Part shown: piece by piece, positions 1 to 5,611 of the stretch | Position numbering within the stretch: the stretch's first letter is position 1 | How the letters are laid out: every line of letters starts with the position of its first letter | NCBI GenBank assembly: GCA_964473355.1 | Contig: CAYYOS010000135.1 | Span: 1 to 6,588 of the forward strand | Source of the DNA: CAYYOS01 sp964473355 | GTDB taxonomy: Bacteria > Pseudomonadota > Gammaproteobacteria > Burkholderiales > REEB80 | Length of the DNA stretch: 6,588 bases | Direction: 5' to 3' | Translations under genes and position numbers: made by a program | The notes under the pieces: model-generated | Told to the model about the DNA's origin: nothing | What the model saw: the letters and a program-made list of their open reading frames with translations, nothing else | Database searches by the model: none

Positions 1-453
1 TGCGGCGTGGGCGTGTTTTGCTTTAGCAGCTTTGGCGGCTTTCGCCTGCTCTGGATCATAGGCCTTGCCTGACCATAGGATCTGATAGGCGATCTCTTCG
101 TTACCGTTTTCGCACAGGTCCAGCACACGCCGGAATAGCGGTTGAAATGTCTCGCTACGATGTGAGGCTTCATGTTGTTCCAGCGTCTGCCAAAAGGTGA
201 CGACCAATGCTTCCTTACCTTTTAGCGGGCTTACCACGGTTTGACCAACGGTTGATCCCTCGTTTGAGATTGCACCCGTGTTTATCATCACAAAGCCGCC
301 GACAAAGCCGGTTTCGGAGTGATACGTCTTCACGTTCTCACATAGTTCCGCGACTCGTTCTTCTAGGTCCTCAATATGATATTCAGGTTTTAAAATGACG
401 CGGTTTACGGTCACAATGCCATCAGGGGCAAAACCAGCAATCAGGCTACTCAT
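1..453 (-). CDS. Small ABM-like (dimeric alpha/beta-barrel) protein, 3' end outside window
   Basis: An open frame runs from an ATG at 453 to the window edge without a stop (151 codons seen), so the C-terminus is missing. The start is well supported by AAGGAG five bases upstream. The layout resembles the antibiotic-biosynthesis-monooxygenase/IsdG superfamily: a first strand TVNRVILKPE (residues 15-24), a helix (about 27-43), a Gly-rich strand GFVGGFVMI (49-57), a strand with the typical Trp, LVVTFWQTLEQHE (83-95), a second helix (about 101-113) and a final strand YQILWSG (123-129). Asn17 and Trp88 sit where IsdG-type haem oxygenases have Asn and Trp, but the catalytic His position appears to be Phe107, so haem degradation is not supported. 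After residue 130 the sequence becomes Ala/Lys/His-rich and probably disordered. No signal peptide or membrane segment is seen. The family call rests on pattern only; the function is unknown. Confidence 0.85.
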   Translation of the reverse strand, partial: MSSLIAGFAPDGIVTVNRVILKPEYHIEDLEERVAELCENVKTYHSETGFVGGFVMINTGAISNEGSTVGQTVVSPLKGKEALVVTFWQTLEQHEASHRSETFQPLFRRVLDLCENGNEEIAYQILWSGKAYDPEQAKAAKAAKAKHAHAA

Positions 454-458
454 AACAA

Positions 459-464
459 CTCCTT
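459..464 (-). promoter_or_regulatory. Shine-Dalgarno AAGGAG for the ABM-like gene
   Basis: A consensus AAGGAG on the minus strand is followed by five bases (TTGTT) and ATG. It fixes the start of the small gene at 453. It is clearly stronger than anything seen before priA, hemE or gltD in this window, which suggests this gene is translated efficiently and independently. Confidence 0.85.
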
Positions 465-518
465 AGAAATTTTAATTAGCTGCGCCCGCAAAAAGACATG
501 CAAATCTAACGGCTTACA

Positions 519-549
519 ATTAAACATCACGCCACACATGCATTCGCAA
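519..549 (-). promoter_or_regulatory. Weak promoter candidate for the ABM-like gene
   Basis: On the minus strand TTGCGA (549-544, 4/6 match to the -35 consensus) and TTTAAT (524-519, 5/6 match to the -10 consensus) are separated by 19 bases, longer than ideal. The site lies in the 142 bp gap between priA and the small gene. I see no convincing terminator behind priA, so read-through from priA is also possible. This is a by-eye match only. Confidence 0.2.
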
Positions 550-595
550 AGTCGGACATCAGGGCAGTTACTAATAGTTAGATGGGGTAGGGCGA

Positions 596-2767
596 CTAGA
601 TTTCAAGGGGGTCAACGTCTAAAGACCAGCGCACTTGTCTGCCCTTTATCAGCCGCAGTTCCCTAACCCAGTCCGTTAAAAACGCCTGTAAAGTTTTACG
701 CGATGCGCACTGCACTAATAGTTGAGCACGATATTTGCCCGCGATGCGCGGCATGGTCGCGGCAACGGCGTTAAACATCGTGACCGAAAAATTCGCCAGA
801 GGCGCGGCATGCGCTGCTTGGGCTAAGAACTCCAGGGACTTTTCCATGGTATTGGCTTCGGCCCGCAACAACGCTTGAAATACAAAGGGTGGAAACCCCG
901 CGGCACGACGCGTACGTAATTCTGCTTTTGCAAAGTCCCCATAATCTTGCGTCGCTAAGGCTGCAAATATGGGATGCTGCGGAACGCGAGTCTGAATTAA
1001 AACCTCACCCGCTTTTTGGGCCCGCCCCGCTCTACCGGCCACCTGCACGAGTTGCGCAAACAAGCGCTCGGGTGCTCGAAAGTCCGCGCTATATAGTATG
1101 CTGTCGACGTCTACCACCCCCACTAAAGTAAGCGATTTAAAATCATGACCCTTCGCCAAAATTTGGGTGCCCACCAGAATATCGACAGCCGCGCCGCTTG
1201 CTTGTTGCAATAATTTTTGTAATTCACCTTTGGCTCGTGCGCTGTCGCTATCGATTCGCAAAACCCGGGCATGGGGAAAAAAGGTGCTTAGTGTCGCTTC
1301 TAAGCGCTGCGTGGCTTGCCCCATTAGCGTGAGATCTACGTTGCCACAATCCGGGCAAGCTGAAGGTATGGATGCCTTATGCCCACATAAATGACAGCGC
1401 AAACATTGATCGCGTTTATGCACCACCAAGCGATTGGCGCAACGGCTGCAAATGGCGCACCAACCACATTGATAACACGTGAGCACCGGCGCATAACCGC
1501 GACGGTTTAAAAAAATAAGGGTTTGCTCCCCGGCGTTTAAGCGTTTTTTTATTGCCTCCAGCAGCGCGTTCGAGAAACCTTGCAAGCTGGGTTCTGCGCG
1601 TAAGTCTAAGATTTTAATAGCGGGTAATGTAGCGTTACTGACTGCGCGCTGCGTCAAAGTAATAAGCGAATAGCGCTCGCTCAGGGCATTATGATAGGTT
1701 TCCAACGCGGGGGTAGCGGACCCTAGAATGATAGGAATATCGGCGGCGCGGGCTCGCACGACGGCCACATCACGGGCATGGTAGCGCAAACCTTCTTGCT
1801 GTTTTAAGGAGGTGTCGTGTTCCTCGTCGATAATAATCAAACCTAAATCGGGTAGCGGGGTAAATATCGCCAACCTGGTACCCAATACTAATTTTGCTTT
1901 TCCGGATGCTGCGTCTAACCAATTTTGTAGGCGTTCAATGGGCGTCAATGCACTATGTAAACTCACCACTGCTGTTTTGGGAAAGCGCTCCCCAAATTGC
2001 TTTTGCAGTTGCGGCGTCAAATTAATTTCCGGGACGATCACTAACACCTGTTTACTCGCAGCCAACTGCCGCGCTATAGTCTGCAAATACACTTCCGTTT
2101 TTCCGCTACCGGTGACGCCAAATAGTAAGCAGGTTTCGAAGTGATTAAGCTTGGCTAATTGGGTTACCGCCTGGGTTTGTTCTGTTGTCAATGCTGGAGC
2201 AGGCATAACTGTGGCGGGTGAAATTTCCTCTGCGGCCAGGGGCGTTGCCCAACCCGCGCTGATAAATGTATGCAACACTTTAGTCGCCCGTGGCGAGAGG
2301 GCCGCAATCTGGCTGCGGGATAGGGGCGTACGCAAGGCAAGTAACAGACGGCGCTTGAGCGCCGCGTTCCCGGGGAAAACCTTGTCTTCCAAAGCAAGGC
2401 CGCTGGGCGTGAGCGTATAAAGCGGATTCCCCAGTTCGCGTATAGGTGTTGTTTGGCGCAAACGGCTGGGAAGCGCATTGAGCACAACTTCACCAATGGG
2501 GTGATGATAGTAGTCTGCGCAAAACTTAAGTAGCTTGAGCAGATATGCCGGCAGCGCCGGGGTATCACGGTCAATGCTAATGAGGGGTTTTAATCGATGC
2601 GTCGCCACATCACTCGTGGCTTTAATTTCGAGAATCACACCAACCAATCGCTGCCGGCCAAATGTCACCACTACGCGGCGGCCGATGTCTAAGGCGTGCA
2701 CATCCGCAGCAATATAATCGAATAAGGCGTTTACCGGGATGTCTAATGCCACGCCAACGATGGTCAT
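596..2767 (-). CDS. priA: Primosomal protein N' (PriA), replication-restart helicase
   Basis: PriA is a superfamily 2 3'-5' DNA helicase that recognises stalled or repaired forks and starts loading of the replicative helicase outside oriC. From the ATG at 2767 the protein has 723 residues (E. coli about 732). The N-terminal 3'-DNA-binding domain has Phe16-Asp17-Tyr18 at the same positions as E. coli, which decides the start. The helicase core shows Walker A GVTGSGKT (217-224), DEEH (314-317), GSATPALE (349-356), GTQILAKGHDF (533-543) and QVAGRAGRA (575-583). Eight zinc-binding cysteines are present (431, 434, 440, 443, 458, 461, 471, 474), plus extra Cys437 and Cys455. The C-terminus ends in LDVDPLEI, as the family does. 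The frame stays open 38 codons further upstream to a TTG, but that stretch does not look like PriA. The Shine-Dalgarno is weak. The gene lies 259 bp behind hemE and probably has its own promoter. Confidence 0.97.
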   Translation of the reverse strand: MTIVGVALDIPVNALFDYIAADVHALDIGRRVVVTFGRQRLVGVILEIKATSDVATHRLKPLISIDRDTPALPAYLLKLLKFCADYYHHPIGEVVLNALPSRLRQTTPIRELGNPLYTLTPSGLALEDKVFPGNAALKRRLLLALRTPLSRSQIAALSPRATKVLHTFISAGWATPLAAEEISPATVMPAPALTTEQTQAVTQLAKLNHFETCLLFGVTGSGKTEVYLQTIARQLAASKQVLVIVPEINLTPQLQKQFGERFPKTAVVSLHSALTPIERLQNWLDAASGKAKLVLGTRLAIFTPLPDLGLIIIDEEHDTSLKQQEGLRYHARDVAVVRARAADIPIILGSATPALETYHNALSERYSLITLTQRAVSNATLPAIKILDLRAEPSLQGFSNALLEAIKKRLNAGEQTLIFLNRRGYAPVLTCYQCGWCAICSRCANRLVVHKRDQCLRCHLCGHKASIPSACPDCGNVDLTLMGQATQRLEATLSTFFPHARVLRIDSDSARAKGELQKLLQQASGAAVDILVGTQILAKGHDFKSLTLVGVVDVDSILYSADFRAPERLFAQLVQVAGRAGRAQKAGEVLIQTRVPQHPIFAALATQDYGDFAKAELRTRRAAGFPPFVFQALLRAEANTMEKSLEFLAQAAHAAPLANFSVTMFNAVAATMPRIAGKYRAQLLVQCASRKTLQAFLTDWVRELRLIKGRQVRWSLDVDPLEI

Positions 2768-2811
2768 GAACTTGCCTGCAACTGTTCGGCTAAATTCTCT
2801 AAGGACGGCAT
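2764..2811 (-). other. Possible 15-codon leader ORF overlapping the priA start (ATGA)
   Basis: An ATG at 2811 opens a 15-residue frame, MPSLENLAEQLQASS, whose TGA overlaps the priA ATG as ATGA, the usual layout for translational coupling. priA itself lacks a good Shine-Dalgarno, which would make coupling useful. Against it, no clear ribosome-binding site precedes the small ORF, and a 15-codon frame is easily produced by chance. It is listed as a possibility only. Confidence 0.2.
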
Positions 2812-2841
2812 AAGTGACTGCTTTTTTTGGAGATATTACCC

Positions 2842-2850
2842 TGTGGATAA
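2842..2850 (-). promoter_or_regulatory. DnaA box, exact consensus TTATCCACA
   Basis: The minus strand reads TTATCCACA, the strongest DnaA-binding 9-mer (as in R1/R4 of E. coli oriC). It lies 75 bp upstream of the priA start, inside the hemE-priA gap. An exact 9-mer on either strand is expected by chance about 0.05 times in a window of this size. A second box of the same orientation lies at 3009-3017. The match is seen directly; binding is inferred. Confidence 0.55.
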
Positions 2851-2853
2851 AAC

Positions 2854-2864
2854 TGTTAGTAACA
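2854..2864. repeat. 11 bp palindrome TGTTA-G-TAACA
   Basis: Perfect 5 bp arms flank a single central base, four bases from the DnaA box and within the likely priA leader. It could be an operator half-site arrangement or chance. I do not recognise it as the site of a particular regulator. Confidence 0.3.
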
Positions 2865-2941
2865 CCTGCGAAAAACCTCAAGTTAGCAGTTTGGTACCAG
2901 CCCCTGCTTTAGGGTAAGCATATCAGGAAAATTTAACATTA

Positions 2942-2970
2942 ATTTAAATCAGGCACTTAAGCTCTATCAA
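2942..2970 (-). promoter_or_regulatory. Sigma-70-type promoter candidate for priA
   Basis: The minus strand has TTGATA (2970-2965, 5/6 match to TTGACA), a 17-base spacer and TTAAAT (2947-2942, 4/6 match to TATAAT) in an AT-rich stretch. Transcription from here would leave a leader of roughly 165-170 bases before priA, containing the exact DnaA box, the palindrome and the small leader ORF. The spacing is ideal, but the -10 is only fair. Confidence 0.4.
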
Positions 2971-2985
2971 AAATAAGGCGAGGAG

Positions 2986-3005
2986 AAAAAGTCACGCATT
3001 GACCT
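2986..3005 (-). terminator. Weak terminator-like hairpin behind hemE
   Basis: On the minus strand AGGTCA (3005-3000) pairs with TGACTT (2994-2989), including one G-U pair, around the loop ATGCG. The hairpin runs into five T residues (2990-2986). It starts about 22 bases after the hemE stop, a sensible place to end a gltBD-hemE transcript. The stem is short and GC-poor, so termination would be partial at best. Confidence 0.3.
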
Positions 3006-3008
3006 AAC

Positions 3009-3017
3009 TGTGCATAA
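3009..3017 (-). promoter_or_regulatory. DnaA-box-like 9-mer TTATGCACA
   Basis: The minus strand reads TTATGCACA, which fits the relaxed consensus TTATNCACA. It lies just behind the hemE stop, in the same orientation as the exact box at 2842-2850 and on the far side of the putative priA promoter. On its own it would be weak evidence; the pairing with the second box in the same gap is what makes it worth listing. Confidence 0.4.
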
Positions 3018-3026
3018 GTAAGCTGC

Positions 3027-4085
3027 TCAATGATAAGCGCCGCTAAGTTCGTGGACAGCCGCCACCATGGCCAGCGCGTGATCGGGCGGCGTAAACTGGG
3101 AAATGCCGTGCCCCAAATTAAAGACGTGCCCCGGGCCTTTGCCATAGTCAGCTAATACCCGCGCAACTTGCTGGGTAATTATTTTAGGTTCAGCAAATAG
3201 TACCGCGGGGTCCAGGTTGCCTTGCAGCGCAACTGAATCCGACACAGCCGCGCGTGCGCTACCCAGATCTGTCATCCAATCCACGCCGACCGCGTTACAG
3301 CCGGTGCTGGCGATATCTTTCAGCCAGGCGCCGCCGCCTTTGGTGAAGATAATACTCGGTGTGCGTTGAGCCGGATCTTGGTTAATCGCGTGGATAATCT
3401 CGGTCATCGCAGCCAAGGAAAATTCGCGATAGGCGGCGTGCGTGAGTATGCCTCCCCAAGTATCAAAAATCATAATAGCATCTACACCGGCCGCAATCTG
3501 CGCTTGCAAGTAAGCGGTCACCGCCTGCGTATTTATTTTTAGTATGTGATGCAAGAGGTCGGGGCGTTCGTAGAGCATGGTTTTGGTGCGCATAAAATCT
3601 CGACTGCCACCGCCTTCGATCATGTAACACGCCAAAGTAAACGGACTTCCCGAAAAACCAATTAAAGGGACGGAATCGTGCAAGGCGTGCTTTATTGCGC
3701 GCACGCCATCCAGCACGTAACGCAAATCGTGTTCGGGGTCGGGTGCGGCGAGTTTCTGAATTTCGCGTTCGTGCTTTAGGGGGCGCTCAAATTGTGGGCC
3801 CTCACCTTCTGTGAAATGTAAACCCAATCCCATGGCGTCGGGTATGGTTAAAATGTCGGAAAACAAAATGGCCGCATCCAAGGGAAAGCGCGCCAGCGGC
3901 TGTAGCGTTACTTCAGCCACCAGTTCCGGGTTTTTGCAGAGCGACAAAAAATCGCCGGCGCGGTTGCGGGTTTGGTTATATTCCGGCAAGTAACGGCCCG
4001 CTTGACGCATCATCCACACAGGGGTGTACGGTGTGGGCAGACGCAGCAAGGCGCGCAAAAAAGTATCGTTTTTGAGTTTATTCAA
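3027..4085 (-). CDS. hemE: Uroporphyrinogen decarboxylase (HemE)
   Basis: HemE is a cytosolic, cofactor-free homodimeric TIM-barrel enzyme that removes the four acetate carboxyls of uroporphyrinogen III to give coproporphyrinogen III in haem synthesis. The protein has 352 residues (E. coli 354). The signature PVWMMRQAGRYLPEY (22-36) carries the substrate-binding Arg27 and Arg31. Asp77 lies in FSDILT, Tyr154 in the SGSPFTLACYM segment, and His326 in NLGHGI, matching the catalytic pocket residues known from the family. The start codon is TTG: its product aligns with the E. coli N-terminus (MxxLKND-LRALLR), no ATG or GTG lies just upstream in frame, and the next Met (25) is inside the signature. 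No good Shine-Dalgarno precedes it. The gene starts 23 bases after the gltD stop, so co-transcription with gltBD is likely. Confidence 0.97.
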   Translation of the reverse strand: MNKLKNDTFLRALLRLPTPYTPVWMMRQAGRYLPEYNQTRNRAGDFLSLCKNPELVAEVTLQPLARFPLDAAILFSDILTIPDAMGLGLHFTEGEGPQFERPLKHEREIQKLAAPDPEHDLRYVLDGVRAIKHALHDSVPLIGFSGSPFTLACYMIEGGGSRDFMRTKTMLYERPDLLHHILKINTQAVTAYLQAQIAAGVDAIMIFDTWGGILTHAAYREFSLAAMTEIIHAINQDPAQRTPSIIFTKGGGAWLKDIASTGCNAVGVDWMTDLGSARAAVSDSVALQGNLDPAVLFAEPKIITQQVARVLADYGKGPGHVFNLGHGISQFTPPDHALAMVAAVHELSGAYH

Positions 4086-4108
4086 GCTGGGAACGAAGCC
4101 CCGGGATT

Positions 4109-5551
4109 TTAACTGGGCAAATCAGAGTGGCCCATCAAATATTCATCTACCGCCCGCGCGGCCTGACGGCCTTCGCGTATCGCCCATACGACTAGCGATT
4201 GCCCGCGGCGGCTGTCGCCCGCTGCAAAAACTTTAGCAACCGATGTTTGGTAGCGCTCAACATCAGCTTTAACGTTGCCGCGCGGGTCTAATGCAACACC
4301 CAGTTGCTCCAGCATCCCACCAGGCACCGGGTGCAAATAACCCATCGCTAGCAATACCAAATCGGCCTTGAGATCAAATTCGCTGCCGGGAATTTCCCGC
4401 ATTTTAAACGTGCCCTGCTCATCTTTCTGCCATTCTAGGCGTATGGCGTGCAAAGTTTTAACTTGGCCGTCCGCGCCGGAAAAAGATTTGGTAGCAACAC
4501 TCCAGTCGCGCTTGCAACCTTCTTCTTGGGAGGAAGACGTGCGCAATTTCATCGGCCAATTTGGCCAGGTCAAGGGTTTATTTTCCGATTCTGGCGGCTT
4601 TGGCAATAGTTCAAATTGCGTTACCGATGCGGCACCTTGGCGGATAGAGGTGCCTACGCAATCGGAACCGGTATCGCCTCCACCAATCACGACGACGTGC
4701 TTACCTTTGGCTGTTAAGCTGATATCCGCGGGTATGGTTTCGCCCGCGACGCGACGATTTTGTTGTTCTAAAAAACGCAGCGCGAAATAAATGCCTTTTA
4801 AATCCCGACCCGGAACGGCTAAGTCGCGTGGTGATTCGGAGCCCGCGGTGATGACCAGCGCATCGAATTCGTTGAGCAGTGCTTTCGCCTCAACGTTTAC
4901 TCCTATATGTTGGCTTAAGCGAAATTCCACGCCTTCCGCTTGCATTTGTTGTATGCGACGGTCGATTAGATACTTCTCCATTTTAAAATCAGGAATGCCG
5001 TAGCGCAACAAACCGCCAATGCGATCATTTTTTTCGAATAGCGTCACCGCGTGCCCGGCCCGGGATAATTGTTGCGCGCAAGCTAAACCCGCTGGCCCGG
5101 AACCTACTACCGCGACACGCTTACCAGTTTTTACCAGAGGAATTTGCGGTTGGACCCAACCTTCTTCCCAACCCTTATCAATGATCGCGTGCTCAATATT
5201 TTTAATCGTCACCGGATCATTGTTGATGTTTAAGGTGCACGCTTCCTCGCAAGGCGCGGGGCAAATACGGCCGGTAAATTCCGGAAAGTTGTTGGTAGAA
5301 TGCAGTACGTCGAGCGCGGCTTGCCATTGCTGGCGATAAACCAAGTCATTCCAATCCGGAATAATGTTATTTACCGGACAACCCGTTTGGCAAAAAGGGA
5401 TGCCGCAATCCATGCAGCGCGCACCTTGACGACCAACTGCCGATTCCGGCAAAGCAATCGAAAATTCTTTAAAAAAATGGATGCGCTCGGCCACCGGTAG
5501 GCTAGCCGGCTCCTCACGTGCTATTTCCATAAAGCCGGTAGGTTTACCCAT
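4109..5551 (-). CDS. gltD: Glutamate synthase (NADPH) small subunit (GltD)
   Basis: GltD is the beta subunit of NADPH-dependent glutamate synthase. It oxidises NADPH at its FAD and passes electrons through iron-sulfur clusters to GltB, which converts 2-oxoglutarate and glutamine to two glutamates. The protein has 480 residues, a usual length. The N-terminal cluster domain shows Cys46, 49, 54 and 58 (CMDCGIPFCQTGCP) and Cys97, 101 and 105 (CPAPCEEAC). The FAD-binding Rossmann motif is VGSGPAGLACA (149-159), the NADPH motif is VIGGGDTGSDC (288-298), and a second FAD contact region, FAAGDSRRGQSLVVWAI, lies at 442-458. The start MGKPTGF is typical of the family. No clear Shine-Dalgarno is seen directly before the ATG. 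The gene follows gltB by 58 bases and precedes hemE by 23. Confidence 0.97.
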   Translation of the reverse strand: MGKPTGFMEIAREEPASLPVAERIHFFKEFSIALPESAVGRQGARCMDCGIPFCQTGCPVNNIIPDWNDLVYRQQWQAALDVLHSTNNFPEFTGRICPAPCEEACTLNINNDPVTIKNIEHAIIDKGWEEGWVQPQIPLVKTGKRVAVVGSGPAGLACAQQLSRAGHAVTLFEKNDRIGGLLRYGIPDFKMEKYLIDRRIQQMQAEGVEFRLSQHIGVNVEAKALLNEFDALVITAGSESPRDLAVPGRDLKGIYFALRFLEQQNRRVAGETIPADISLTAKGKHVVVIGGGDTGSDCVGTSIRQGAASVTQFELLPKPPESENKPLTWPNWPMKLRTSSSQEEGCKRDWSVATKSFSGADGQVKTLHAIRLEWQKDEQGTFKMREIPGSEFDLKADLVLLAMGYLHPVPGGMLEQLGVALDPRGNVKADVERYQTSVAKVFAAGDSRRGQSLVVWAIREGRQAARAVDEYLMGHSDLPS

Positions 5552-5595
5552 GGTAAAAAACTGCGAAAGTGTTCATTTCATCCTGATGATAAGAC

Positions 5596-5611
5596 AGGGC
5601 GCAAAAGCCCT
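5596..5611 (-). other. Intercistronic hairpin at the gltB stop codon
   Basis: On the minus strand AGGGC pairs perfectly with GCCCT around the six-base loop TTTTGC. The 5' arm begins within the gltB TAG stop. No T-run follows, so this is not a standard terminator. It could affect the 3' end stability or relative translation of gltB and gltD on a shared mRNA, but a 5 bp stem can occur by chance. Confidence 0.35.

Noticed and set aside
207..398. Plus-strand open frame of 63 codons
   Set aside because: It lies antisense to the ABM-like gene, which has a strong ribosome-binding site and sensible protein sequence. The plus-strand product shows no recognisable features.
567..580. TTAGTAAC 8-mer shared with the palindrome upstream of priA
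   Set aside because: The copy on the minus strand behind priA lacks the full palindrome, and a single shared 8-mer is expected by chance in a window of this size.
454..595. Possible terminator behind priA
   Set aside because: Only short imperfect inverted repeats (such as ACTAATAGT) are present and no T-run follows a stable stem, so no terminator is called.
2188..2574. 128-codon minus-strand open frame
   Set aside because: It lies wholly inside priA in another frame, and its product shows no domain pattern; it is a shadow of priA.
2821..2830. A7 run (minus strand) resembling the A-AAA-AAG slippery site for -1 frameshifting into the priA frame
   Set aside because: The frame that would slip has a stop two codons before the run and no start between, so no ribosome would reach the site in that frame.
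2768..2881. In-frame 38-codon N-terminal extension of PriA from a TTG
   Set aside because: From the ATG at 2767 the protein aligns gap-free with the E. coli N-terminus, including Phe16-Asp17. The extension has no PriA-like features and contains the DnaA box, so it is better read as leader.
4368..4790. 140-codon plus-strand open frame
   Set aside because: It is antisense to conserved gltD sequence and has no recognisable domain.
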